Below are positions 31,606-40,296 of a stretch of 63,615 nucleotides of DNA, piece after piece (position 1 is the stretch's first letter; the number at the start of each line of letters is the position of its first letter). The notes under the pieces are model-generated. The model ran no database searches and was not told where the DNA came from. It saw only the letters and a list, made by a program, of their open reading frames with translations. The DNA comes from Streptomyces sp. H39-S7 (GTDB taxonomy: Bacteria > Actinomycetota > Actinomycetes > Streptomycetales > Streptomycetaceae). A program made the translations under genes and the position numbers. Location of the stretch: the NCBI RefSeq assembly GCF_027158205.1, contig NZ_JAPVLU010000049.1, forward strand, positions 1-63,615, in the 5' to 3' direction.

Positions 31606-33879
31606 GTGAGTCGCCAACGCGCACACGGCAGCAAAATGGGAATCGCCGCGGCGATGGGTGGCTGGAGCGCCCGGCACCGCTGGACCGCTGTGATCGGCTG
31701 GCTGGTCTTCGTGGTCCTCGCGCTCGCCATCGGGCAGATGGCCGGGCGGGTGGACGCGAGCCAGGAGGAGGGCCTGCCGGGCGAGGTCAGCCAGGCGGCC
31801 GGGATCATCGACGACGCGGGCATCAAGGGCTCCGCGGACGAGATGGTGCTCATCCAGGTCAAGTCCGGCGGCACGGTCGCGGACCCCGCGGTCCACACCG
31901 CCGTGGACGCGGTCATAGCGGCGGTCAAGGGCACCGGCCAGACCGCGAAGATCACGTCGCCCTACGACACCAAGGCGATCTCCGCGGACCAGAAGTCCGC
32001 GCTGATCCGGTTCGAGATGACCGGTGACAAGGAGACCGCCAAGGACCGCGTCACCAAGGTCACCGACGCGGTGGCGGGGACGCAGGCCAAGTACCAGGAC
32101 CTGCGGATCGAGGAGTTCGGCGAGGCGAGCGCCGAGAAGGTGCTCGGCGACGCGTTCGGCGACGACTTCAAGACCGCCGAGTTCTCCGCCGTCCCCGTCG
32201 CGCTCGGCATCCTGCTGGTCGCCTTCGGCGCCCTGGTCGCCGCCCTGCTGCCGGTCCTCCTCGCGGTGACCGCCTTCGTGGCCACCACCGGCCTGGTCGC
32301 CGTCGTCAGCCACCTGGTGCCGATGAGCGACACCGCCAACTCCGTGATGCTGCTGGTCGGTCTGGCCGTCGGCGTCGACTACTGCCTGTTCTACCTGCGC
32401 CGCGAGCGTGAAGAACGGGCCGCGGGCCACGACGCGCAGACCGCCATCAAGATCGCCTCGGCGACGTCGGGCCGCGCCATCCTCATCTCCGGCATCACCG
32501 TGATCGTCGCGATGGCCGGCATGCTCTTCACCGGGATCGCGGACTTCAAGGCCATGGGCGTGGCCACCATGATGGTCGTCGCGGTCGCCATGTTCGGCTC
32601 CGTGACCGTCCTGCCCGCACTGCTCTCGCTGCTCGGCCACCGGGTCGAGAAGGGCCGGCTGCCCTTCCTGAACCGGGGCCGGAAGAACGCCTCCCAGGGC
32701 GCCGCCAACGGCAACAGCCGCTTCTGGACCGCCGTCCTCACCCCGGTGCTGCGCAACCCGAAGACCGCCACCGTCATCGCCGGCGGCGCACTGCTCCTCG
32801 TCGCCGCCCCGGCACTCGGGCTGCACACCGCCAACCTCTCGATGAACCAGGAGCTCGGCAACGGGCTGCCCATCATCCAGACCTACGACCGCATCAGCGC
32901 GGCGTTCCCCGGCGGTCCCGACCCGGCCCACGTGGTCATCAAGGCCGACGACATCAACGCGGCACCCGTCAAGCAGGCGATCGAGGACTTCCGCGCCGAG
33001 GCCGTCGCGAAGGGCGCCAGCAAGGGCCCGGTCACCGTCGTCGTCCACGCCAAGGAGAACATCGCGCAGATCGACGTCCCGCTGGCGGGCGGCACGGACC
33101 GGGCGAAGGCCGAGGCCGGGCTGGTCCAACTGCGCGACGAGGTACGGCCCGACACGCTCGGCAAGGTCCCGGGGCTCGAAGCGCCCATCACCGGTGAGAC
33201 GGCCGGCTCGATGGACTTCACCAACAAGATCACGAGCAGCGTGCCGCCGGTCTTCGCCTTCGTGATCATCTTCGCCTTCCTCCTGATGCTGCTGTCCTTC
33301 CGCTCCCTCACCATCGCCGCCACCTCCATCGTCCTCAACCTGCTGTCGGTGGGCGCGGCCTACGGTGTCCTGGCCGCCGTCTTCCAGCACGGCTGGGGCG
33401 CGGGGCTGGTGGGTGCCACGGGGACCGGCGCGGTCGTCGCCTGGCTGCCGCTCTTCCTCTTCGTGATCCTCTTCGGGCTGAGCATGGACTACCACGTCTT
33501 CGTGGTCTCCCGGATCCGCGAGGCCAGGATGCGCGGCCTCAGCACCCAGAACGCCATCCAGCACGGCATCACCACCACGGCGGGCGTCGTCACCAGCGCG
33601 GCGGTCATCATGGTCGCGGTGTTCGCCATCTTCGGAACGCTCTCGATGCAGAGCATGAAGCAGATGGGCGTCGGCCTGGCGGTGGCCGTCCTCATCGACG
33701 CGACCATCATCCGCGGGGTCCTGCTCCCCGCCGTCATGGCCCTGCTCGGCGAGCGCAACTGGTACCTGCCCAAGTGGCTCGGCTGGCTCCCGGACATGAC
33801 CCACGACGAGGCCGTCCTGGCCCCGCCGGCCCCGGCGGCCACCCGCCCCTCCGAGGAGTACGACGCGGCCCGCGTCTGA
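31606..33879 (+). CDS. MMPL-family RND-type transporter
   Basis: 757 residues, usual for actinobacterial MMPL proteins. Two halves, each a membrane helix, a soluble loop and a five-helix bundle; typical motifs are 'GLAVGVDYCLFYLRRERE' in the first half and 'LFGLSMDYHVFVVSRIREA' in the second, each with the Asp-Tyr pair that carries protons. Such pumps export lipids or hydrophobic compounds. GTG 31606 follows GAGGGGG. Monocistronic; substrate unknown. Two stacked hairpins lie downstream. Confidence 0.9.
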   Translation: MSRQRAHGSKMGIAAAMGGWSARHRWTAVIGWLVFVVLALAIGQMAGRVDASQEEGLPGEVSQAAGIIDDAGIKGSADEMVLIQVKSGGTVADPAVHTAVDAVIAAVKGTGQTAKITSPYDTKAISADQKSALIRFEMTGDKETAKDRVTKVTDAVAGTQAKYQDLRIEEFGEASAEKVLGDAFGDDFKTAEFSAVPVALGILLVAFGALVAALLPVLLAVTAFVATTGLVAVVSHLVPMSDTANSVMLLVGLAVGVDYCLFYLRREREERAAGHDAQTAIKIASATSGRAILISGITVIVAMAGMLFTGIADFKAMGVATMMVVAVAMFGSVTVLPALLSLLGHRVEKGRLPFLNRGRKNASQGAANGNSRFWTAVLTPVLRNPKTATVIAGGALLLVAAPALGLHTANLSMNQELGNGLPIIQTYDRISAAFPGGPDPAHVVIKADDINAAPVKQAIEDFRAEAVAKGASKGPVTVVVHAKENIAQIDVPLAGGTDRAKAEAGLVQLRDEVRPDTLGKVPGLEAPITGETAGSMDFTNKITSSVPPVFAFVIIFAFLLMLLSFRSLTIAATSIVLNLLSVGAAYGVLAAVFQHGWGAGLVGATGTGAVVAWLPLFLFVILFGLSMDYHVFVVSRIREARMRGLSTQNAIQHGITTTAGVVTSAAVIMVAVFAIFGTLSMQSMKQMGVGLAVAVLIDATIIRGVLLPAVMALLGERNWYLPKWLGWLPDMTHDEAVLAPPAPAATRPSEEYDAARV

Positions 33880-33892
33880 CCTTCCCCCCACT

Positions 33893-33928
33893 GCCGGCCC
33901 GGTCTCTCACGGGGGAGACCGGGCCGGC
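33893..33928. terminator. 14-bp perfect terminator hairpin
   Basis: GCCGGCCCGGTCTC (33893-33906) pairs perfectly with 33915-33928, eight-base loop; 14 bases after the MMPL stop. Confidence 0.8.
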
Positions 33929-33951
33929 CCACGTCCGTCACCGCCGCTCCC

Positions 33952-33985
33952 CCGCCACCGCCGGCCCCTCAGCCGGCGGTGGCGG
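33952..33985. terminator. second 14-bp perfect hairpin, overlapping the end of the CGNR gene
   Basis: CCGCCACCGCCGGC (33952-33965) pairs perfectly with 33972-33985, six-base loop. Probably serves the minus-strand CGNR gene, whose stop is at 33969. Confidence 0.7.
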
Positions 33986-34523
33986 CGTGTCTGGCCGCGT
34001 ACCGCCGCGCCTTGGTGCGGTTGCCGCAGACGCGCATGGAGCACCAGCGGCGGCTGCGGTTCCTGGAGACGTCCCAGAAGACCCAGGCGCACGCGTGCTC
34101 GGCGCAGCGCTTGAGGCGGTCGGCGTCGCCGGTGACGACCAGTTCGGTCCAGGCGACGGCGATCAGCGCCAGCGCCCTGCGGGCGGGCGGCAGTTCCGGC
34201 GCCGGGAGCAGGGCGGCGGACGGACCCCGCCGCACGGTGCTCAGCAGCGGGAGTTCGCGCAGCGCCTCGTCCGCGGCGAGGGACAGGTCCGGATCCGGGG
34301 TGTCGCCCACGTGGACGCCCAGCTCCTCGCGGATGCCGGCGCGCAGCCGCAGGCAGAGGTCGTGGTCGGCGGCGGAGACGGTGCTGCCGGTTTCGAGCAG
34401 CCCCCGGTCGGCGAGCCAGGCGGCGAGCCGGCCGGGCGCGTCGAGGTCGTCGGTGCCGAGCTCGACGTCGACGGTGTTGGCGAACGCCTCGACCAGCTGG
34501 GCCGAGGGCGGTGCTTCGATCAC
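33969..34523 (-). CDS. ABATE/CGNR zinc-finger regulator
   Basis: 184 residues. An N-terminal helical ABATE domain is followed by a C-terminal zinc finger with Cys in 'RCAEHACAWVF' and 'RWCSMRVCGNRTKARR', the CGNR motif giving the family its name. These proteins are thought to be transcription regulators, often beside transporters they control. GTG 34523 with GGAGG upstream. It is divergent from an MFS exporter across a symmetric promoter region, so it probably regulates that exporter and itself. Confidence 0.85.
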   Translation of the reverse strand: MIEAPPSAQLVEAFANTVDVELGTDDLDAPGRLAAWLADRGLLETGSTVSAADHDLCLRLRAGIREELGVHVGDTPDPDLSLAADEALRELPLLSTVRRGPSAALLPAPELPPARRALALIAVAWTELVVTGDADRLKRCAEHACAWVFWDVSRNRSRRWCSMRVCGNRTKARRYAARHAATAG

Positions 34524-34565
34524 GGGCCACCTCCTGAGAGCGCCAGTCTACCGCGCGGATAACCA

Positions 34566-34644
34566 GCTAACCGCTTGACCGGTTCGGCCGCCGATGGAAT
34601 GCTCGGCCGTGCGCTCGAAACCAGTCAAAGCGTTAGACGGTTAG
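34566..34644. promoter_or_regulatory. divergent promoter with mirrored operator arms
   Basis: The left arm (34566-34584) reads GCTAACCGCTTGACCGGTT and the right arm (34619-34644), read on the other strand, has CTAACCG, then CTTTGACTGGTT. Each arm contains a -35-like TTGACC/T; for the MFS gene AATGCT lies 17 bases further (34598-34603). Likely binding sites of the CGNR protein. Confidence 0.5.
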
Positions 34645-34654
34645 GGGACCTCGC

Positions 34655-35914
34655 ATGACCACCCAGGCCCTGCCCGCCGCCGGAACACCGGCGCGGCCCG
34701 CCGATCCGCGCGGGACCCGCAACACCGTCGTGCTGCTGGTGTTCACCGCGATCACCAATCTCGCGGACGGGATCACCAAGATCGCCCTGCCGGTGCTGGC
34801 CACCCGCGTCACCAGCTCCCCCGGCGCCGTCTCCCTGGTCGCCCTCACGCTCACCCTCCCCTGGCTGCTCGCTTCCCTCCCGGTCGGCGTGCTCGTCGAC
34901 CGCGCCGACCGGCGCCGGCTGCTCTGGCTGGCCAACGGCATCCGGCTGCTCGCGATCACCGGGCTGCTGCGGATCGTGGCCACCGGCGACGTCACACTCT
35001 GGGCGCTCGCCGCCGCCGGGACCGTGCTCGGCGTCGCCGAGGTGATCGCCCTGACCTCGGAGTCGGCGCTCGTCCCCGCGATCGTGCCGCGGGCCGGCCG
35101 GGAGCGCGCGAACGCCTGGATCACCGGCGTCGAGACCGCCGCCAACGAGTTCTGCGGCCCCTTCGTCGGCGGGCTGCTGCTGGCCGCGGGCACCGGCGTC
35201 GCCCTCGGCGCCACCTGGGTCGCGTACCTTGCCGCCGCCCTGGTCCTGCTGCTGCTCACGGGCCGCTTCCGCGCGCGGCGGGAGCCCGCACCGGACAGCG
35301 GGCCGGCGGGGGCCCGGCAGTTCACCGAGGGACTGCGCTACCTGTGGCGGCACCGGCTGCTGCGCACCATGGCGCTCATCCTGACGGTGCTGTGCGCGAG
35401 TTGGGGCGGCTGGCTGGCCCTCATGCCACTCATCGCGAAGGAGCTGATGGGGCTGTCGCCCCGGGAGTACGGCGTCGTTCTCAGCGCGCTCGGGATCGGC
35501 GGCCTGGTCGGCGCGCTCACCGTCGGCCGGGTGAACCGGCTGCTCGGCCGCCGCTGGGCGATGTTCGCCGACCTCGTCAGCACGCTGGCGATGATGGCCG
35601 TCCCGGTCCTCACCACCAGCCTGGGGGCCGTCGCGGCGGCCGCCTTCCTCGGCGGCATGGGCGGCACCCTGTGGTCGGTCAACGCCCGGCTCGTCGCGCA
35701 GAACACCGTGCCGGACGCCATCATGGGCCGCTTCAGCAGCGCGGCCCGCCTGCTGAGCTGGGGCGCCATGCCGCTGGGCGCCGGACTGATCGGTGTGCTC
35801 GCCGAAGCGTTCGGGATACGGGTCGCCTTCCTCGTCTTCGCCGCCGCTGTCGCGGCCACCGTCCCGCCGTTCCTGCGCGTCGTCACGGCGGGCGAACTCG
35901 GCGAGGCCGTCTGA
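34655..35914 (+). CDS. MFS transporter
   Basis: 419 residues with about twelve predicted membrane helices. The A motif region is 'GVLVDRADRRRLLWLANGIR' after the second helix; the second half starts about residue 230 after a charged loop ('RFRARREPAPD'). It resembles the DHA3-type drug-exporter group (EntS/MefA-like). Substrate unknown. ATG 34655. Convergent with the sugar-binding protein gene, only six bases apart. Confidence 0.87.
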   Translation: MTTQALPAAGTPARPADPRGTRNTVVLLVFTAITNLADGITKIALPVLATRVTSSPGAVSLVALTLTLPWLLASLPVGVLVDRADRRRLLWLANGIRLLAITGLLRIVATGDVTLWALAAAGTVLGVAEVIALTSESALVPAIVPRAGRERANAWITGVETAANEFCGPFVGGLLLAAGTGVALGATWVAYLAAALVLLLLTGRFRARREPAPDSGPAGARQFTEGLRYLWRHRLLRTMALILTVLCASWGGWLALMPLIAKELMGLSPREYGVVLSALGIGGLVGALTVGRVNRLLGRRWAMFADLVSTLAMMAVPVLTTSLGAVAAAAFLGGMGGTLWSVNARLVAQNTVPDAIMGRFSSAARLLSWGAMPLGAGLIGVLAEAFGIRVAFLVFAAAVAATVPPFLRVVTAGELGEAV

Positions 35915-35920
35915 CGCGGG

Positions 35921-37231
35921 CTACCGCTGGTAGCGGGCCAGCACGCGGTTGCCGTCGGAGACCAGGCGGTGGCGCAGGTCGTCGAGGCCGATGGCGCCGC
36001 TGTAGTACTCCTGGAAGGCGGGGGTGGCGACCTTGTCCTTCCACTCCGGGTAGCCGCGGACGGACTGGGCCGGCGCGGAGCGGAGATAGGGGGCCAGCGC
36101 GGTGCCGGTGGACCAGCCGTTCCGCTCCGTGTGCAGCGCCGGGTCGCGCAGGGCGGCCGTGGCGGTCGGCAGCATCCAGTCGCCCTTGGCGAGCCGGACC
36201 ACGTTGTCGGTGCGCAGCAGGAAGTCGATGAACGCGACGGCCTCCTTCTTGTGCGCGCAGTCCTCCGAGACGGAGAGGGTCTGCGGGCTGACGCCCTGCG
36301 CGCGGTTGCCGCCGGGCCCCGCGGGGGCGGGCAGCACGATCCAGTCGAAGCCCTTCGGGGCCTGCTGCTGGATCTGCTGGCGGTAGGAGAAGCCGAGCGG
36401 GACCATGGCGTACCTGCCGCCGAAGAACCCGGGCAGCGTGTCGGAGCCGCCCATGCCCAGCGTGGTGCGCGACGCGCTGTGGTCGGTGTTGACCAGGTCG
36501 TGGATGACGCGCGGTACGACCTGGTCGGCGGCGTCGAAGCGGACGGTGACCTTGCCGTCGGCGCCGCGCGCGAAGATCTGCCCGCCGGTGGACAGCGAGA
36601 GGTTGAGGGTCGAGCTGACCGGCTCCTTGAGCGGCCAGGCGACCCCGTAGGTCCCGTCGGCGGTCAGCCTCTTCGCGGACTGCCGGAACTCGTCCCACGT
36701 CCAGGGGGTGTCGGCGGTCGGGATGCGGACGCCGGACTTCACCAGCAGCGCCCGGTTGGCCATGATCATGCGGGGTTCCTGCAGGAACGGCACTCCGTAG
36801 ACGCCCTTGCCGAACGTCGTGGTCTGCCAGGAGGCGGCCGGGATCGCGTCCCGCAGGGTCGGCGGCAGCAGGCCGCCCAGGTCGGCGAGGTCGCCGCCGT
36901 ACGCGAAGTCCGCGAGGTCGTCGGAGGCGTCGTGGATGATGTCTGGCGCCTCCCCGCCCTCGAAGGACGTCAGGAGCTGGTCGTGGACGCTGTCCCAGTT
37001 GCCCTGCACGTACTCGACCTCGACGGCCGGATGGGTGCGGTTCCACTCGGCCACGAGCTGCTTGTTGGCGGCGACGGAGTCCTGCTGCCAGGCCAGGCTC
37101 TGGAAGCGGAGCGTGATCCGCCCGTCGTCGGAGCCGTCGCCGCCGCCCGCGCAGCCCGCCGTGAGCAGGGCGAGCGCGGCGGCGATCGCGGCCACCGACC
37201 TCCCGAGCGGGCGGGACGAGGGCCGGCGCAT
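35921..37231 (-). CDS. sugar ABC transporter, substrate-binding lipoprotein
   Basis: 436 residues. Signal peptide 'AAIAAALALLTAGCAGG' with lipobox and lipid anchor at the Cys about residue 26, then an extracellular-solute-binding type-1 fold ('FEGGEAPDIIHDASDDLADF', 'TPWTWDEFRQSAKRL'). Binds an oligosaccharide or related sugar outside the cell. Third gene of the importer operon, its ATG overlapping the end of the second permease (ATGA). No ATPase gene follows. Confidence 0.9.
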   Translation of the reverse strand: MRRPSSRPLGRSVAAIAAALALLTAGCAGGGDGSDDGRITLRFQSLAWQQDSVAANKQLVAEWNRTHPAVEVEYVQGNWDSVHDQLLTSFEGGEAPDIIHDASDDLADFAYGGDLADLGGLLPPTLRDAIPAASWQTTTFGKGVYGVPFLQEPRMIMANRALLVKSGVRIPTADTPWTWDEFRQSAKRLTADGTYGVAWPLKEPVSSTLNLSLSTGGQIFARGADGKVTVRFDAADQVVPRVIHDLVNTDHSASRTTLGMGGSDTLPGFFGGRYAMVPLGFSYRQQIQQQAPKGFDWIVLPAPAGPGGNRAQGVSPQTLSVSEDCAHKKEAVAFIDFLLRTDNVVRLAKGDWMLPTATAALRDPALHTERNGWSTGTALAPYLRSAPAQSVRGYPEWKDKVATPAFQEYYSGAIGLDDLRHRLVSDGNRVLARYQR

Positions 37232-38085
37232 CAGCCCTTCACCGCCCCGGCCACCATGCCGCCGGCGATCCGCCGCTGGATCAGCGCGAAGAGCAGCAGG
37301 CTGGGGAGGGTCGCGAGCAGCGCGGCGGCGGCGAGCGGACCGAGGTCCGCGACGCCCTCGGCGCCGATGAAGTGGGTGAGGATGATCGGCATGGTCTGCT
37401 TCTCCGGGGTTTTCAGCAGCACCAGCGCGAAGAAGAACTCGTTCCACGCGGTGATGAAGGCGAACAGGCCGGTGGCGACGATGCCGGGGGCGAGCAGCGG
37501 CGCGGTGATCGAGACGAGGGTGCGGAACCGGCCGGCGCCGTCCACCGCGGCGGCCTCCTCCAGCTCGCGCGGCACGGCGCGGACGTACCCCGTCAGCATC
37601 CACAGCGCGAACGGCAGCGTCCAGACGACGTAGACCAGCACGAGACCCGGCAGCGCGTTGATCAGGTGCAGCCGCTTGAGGATCAGGAACAGCGGGATGA
37701 TCACCAGCACGAACGGGAACGCCTGGCTGACCACGACCCACCCGGTGGCGGTCCGGCTCAGCCAGGAGCGGTGCCGCGCCATCACATACGCCATCGGCGT
37801 GGCGAGGAGCACCGCGATGGCTGCCGAGCTGAGGGCCACCAGCAGGCTGTTCAGCGCGGCGTGCAGCAGCGGCTGCTCGTCGAAGGCCTGCCGGAAGTTG
37901 TCGAGGGTGGGGTTCTCCGGCCACCAGGTGGGGTGCAGGGTGGCCAGCTCGCGCGGCGGCTTGAAGGCCGTCGAGACCAGCCACAGCAGCGGGAAGCCGA
38001 GGAAGACCAGATAGCCGAGGAGCGCGAGGTACTGGCCGGTGCGGCCGGCCCGGCGCTTGATCAGCCGGTTGCGGGCGGTGGTCAC
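37231..38085 (-). CDS. sugar ABC transporter permease (MalG type)
   Basis: 284 residues, six predicted membrane helices, with the EAA loop 'EEAAAVDGAGRFRTLVSITA' facing the ATPase. GTG 38085 overlaps the stop of the first permease (GTGA), and its own stop overlaps the start of the binding-protein gene. MalG/LacG-like, second membrane subunit of the importer. Confidence 0.92.
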   Translation of the reverse strand: MTTARNRLIKRRAGRTGQYLALLGYLVFLGFPLLWLVSTAFKPPRELATLHPTWWPENPTLDNFRQAFDEQPLLHAALNSLLVALSSAAIAVLLATPMAYVMARHRSWLSRTATGWVVVSQAFPFVLVIIPLFLILKRLHLINALPGLVLVYVVWTLPFALWMLTGYVRAVPRELEEAAAVDGAGRFRTLVSITAPLLAPGIVATGLFAFITAWNEFFFALVLLKTPEKQTMPIILTHFIGAEGVADLGPLAAAALLATLPSLLLFALIQRRIAGGMVAGAVKG

Positions 38086-38987
38086 TGGTCCTCCCCCTTG
38101 AGCCGGCCGGCCAGGTACACGGCCAGGAGTACGGAGACCACCGCGACCATGACGCAGCCCATCGCCGCCGCGTAGCCGAACTGGCCGTAGCGGAAGGCCT
38201 CTTCGTAGGCGAAGAGCATCGGCAGCCGGGTGCGGCCGCCGGGGCCGCCGTTGGTGAGCACGTAGACCAGCGCGAACGAGTTGAAGTTCCAGATGAAGTT
38301 GAGCGCCGTCATGGCGAGCGCCACCGGCCGGATCGCCGGCCAGGTCACGGTGCGGAACCTGCGCCAGGCGCCGGCGCCGTCCACCGCGGCCGCCTCGTGC
38401 AGCTCGCGTGGCACGTTCTGCAGCCCGGCGAGGAGCGAGACGGTGGTGGTCGGCATCCCGGCCCAGATGCCGACGACGATCACGGCGGGCAGCGCCGTCG
38501 ACAGTCCGGCGAGCCAGTCGGTTCCGTTGCCGAGGTGGAGTTGGCGCAGCGTCTCGTTGAGCACGCCCGCGTCCGGGTGGTAGACCAGCCGCCACATGAT
38601 GCCGACGACGACCTCCGGCATCGCCCACGGGACGATGGCCAGCGCGCGGGCGAGCCAGCGCATCCGCAGCGGCTGGTTGAGCAGCAGCGCGAGGCCGAGC
38701 GCGAGCAGGAACTGGGGCACGGTCACCCCGACCGCCCAGACCAGGCCGATCCGGAACGAGTCCCAGAAGAGGGAGTCGTGCAGGAGGTCGGAGAAGTTCT
38801 GCAGCCCGATCCACCGGGTCGGCTGTATTCGGCCCGACTGGGAGTCGGTGAACGAGAGGCCGATCCCGTACAGCAGCGGTCCGACGCTCAGCAGCAGGAT
38901 CGGGATCAGGGCGGGGAGGACGAGGAACCACACGCCGCGGTCGGGTCGCCGGGGGCGGTTCCTGGGTGGCGCGGTCGCCAGGGTCAC
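38082..38987 (-). CDS. sugar ABC transporter permease (MalF type)
   Basis: About 301 residues from GTG 38987 (AAGGAG lies about a dozen bases upstream; a longer frame exists). Six predicted membrane helices starting with 'WFLVLPALIPILLLSVGPLL', EAA loop 'HEAAAVDGAGAWRRFRTVTW'. First gene of the importer operon. With the MalG-type partner it forms the channel; the ATPase must come from elsewhere, most likely the shared MsiK-type protein known in Streptomyces. Confidence 0.9.
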   Translation of the reverse strand: MTLATAPPRNRPRRPDRGVWFLVLPALIPILLLSVGPLLYGIGLSFTDSQSGRIQPTRWIGLQNFSDLLHDSLFWDSFRIGLVWAVGVTVPQFLLALGLALLLNQPLRMRWLARALAIVPWAMPEVVVGIMWRLVYHPDAGVLNETLRQLHLGNGTDWLAGLSTALPAVIVVGIWAGMPTTTVSLLAGLQNVPRELHEAAAVDGAGAWRRFRTVTWPAIRPVALAMTALNFIWNFNSFALVYVLTNGGPGGRTRLPMLFAYEEAFRYGQFGYAAAMGCVMVAVVSVLLAVYLAGRLKGEDQ

Positions 38988-39197
38988 GGCAGGCGGGCTC
39001 CTTTGCGCGGCTCGTCGGACGGTCCGCCCGGCAGGCGCGAGGCCCCGGCGGGCCCCCGTCATGGTGCGGACCCCCGGGCGGCCCGTCAAGACCATGTGAC
39101 GACGCGTCGGCTCCCGGCGAGTGGTCGCGGGCGGGTGGTCGCGGGCAGATGCGAGACTGTCGGTGATCATTCGGACGGGGAACGGCGGAGGGCAGTC

Positions 39198-40124
39198 GTG
39201 GAGCAGACGGGCACGGCGTTCACGGAGGAACGGGCACGGGCCGTGCTGGTCGCGGCGGCGAGGCCGTCGGCGGCGGCTCCCGTCTCCGACGCGTCGCCGG
39301 ACGCCGCCGGGGCGCGGCTGCTGGCGCTCGGCGAGAACGCGGTGTTCGCCGTGGGCGACGGCCTCGTCGTCAAGATCGGCCGCAGCGCCGAGCTGCTCGA
39401 GCGCGCGGAGCGCGAGGTGCTGATCGCCGGCTGGCTGGCGGAGCACGGTGTGCCGGCGGTGCGTGCGGCCACGCCGCGGGCCCGGCTGGTCGACGGGCAT
39501 CCCGTCACCTACTGGGTGCGGCTGCCCGAGCCGGTGCGCTCCGCCGGGCCCGCCGACCTCGCCGGGCTGCTGCGGCTGGTGCACGCGCTGCCGGAGCCGT
39601 CGGGGCCGTCCGCTCCCGTGCTGCCGCCGCGTGAGCTGCTGGGCGGGGTGGAGCGCTGGCTGCGCCTGGCGGGCGAGGCGATCGATCCGGCGGACGCCGC
39701 GTTTCTGCGCGACCGCCGGGACGGATTCGCCGCGGCGGCCGCCGCGCTGACCCCCCGGCTTCCGCGCGGCCCGATCCACGGCGACGCGCTGCCGCGCAAC
39801 GTACAGGTCGGTCCCGAGGGGCCGGTCCTGGTGGACCTGGAGACGTTCTCCACCGATCTGCGCGAACACGACCTGGTGGTGATGGCCCTCAGCCGGGACC
39901 GCTACGGGCTGGACCCGGCCGCCTACGACACCTTCACCGCGGCCTACGGCTGGGACGTGCGCGAGTGGGACGGCTGCGCCGTGCTGCGCGGCGCGCGGGA
40001 GACCGCGAGCTGCGCCTGGGTCGCCCAGCACGCCCCCGCGAACCCCGCGGCTCTCGCCGAGTTCCGCCGCCGCGTCGCGTCGCTGCGCGACGGCGACCCA
40101 ACGGTCCGCTGGTACCCGTTCTGA
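39198..40124 (+). CDS. aminoglycoside-phosphotransferase-like kinase (APH family)
   Basis: 308 residues. Protein-kinase-like fold with catalytic 'IHGDALPRNVQV' (H-G-D-x4-N) and metal-binding 'VDLETFSTDLREHDLVV'. The nucleotide lobe is 'GENAVFAVGDGLVVKIGRS'. APH-fold enzymes phosphorylate antibiotics, sugars, choline or amino acids; nothing here selects one. GTG 39198 with GGAGGG upstream. Divergent from the sugar importer, so a sugar or amino-sugar kinase is a reasonable guess, not a proof. Confidence 0.82.
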   Translation: MEQTGTAFTEERARAVLVAAARPSAAAPVSDASPDAAGARLLALGENAVFAVGDGLVVKIGRSAELLERAEREVLIAGWLAEHGVPAVRAATPRARLVDGHPVTYWVRLPEPVRSAGPADLAGLLRLVHALPEPSGPSAPVLPPRELLGGVERWLRLAGEAIDPADAAFLRDRRDGFAAAAAALTPRLPRGPIHGDALPRNVQVGPEGPVLVDLETFSTDLREHDLVVMALSRDRYGLDPAAYDTFTAAYGWDVREWDGCAVLRGARETASCAWVAQHAPANPAALAEFRRRVASLRDGDPTVRWYPF

Positions 40125-40296
40125 CGCACGGGACCTTCGGACCGGGCGTCCACGGCAGGCGCCGGATCGCCCGGCACGTCCGCCGCGCGCACGGCATGCC
40201 GGCCGGCCCAGGGCCTGTCCTCACGAGCACCCGCCCGGCGGGATCGGGCACGTCGACCCGGGCGCGGGATGCCGGCCCGGCGCAGGCGACCCTGCG

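Noticed and set aside
35921..37984. A 687-codon frame for the sugar-binding protein
   Set aside because: The upstream third is the complement-frame reading of the permease gene; the lipoprotein signal peptide starts at the ATG at 37231.
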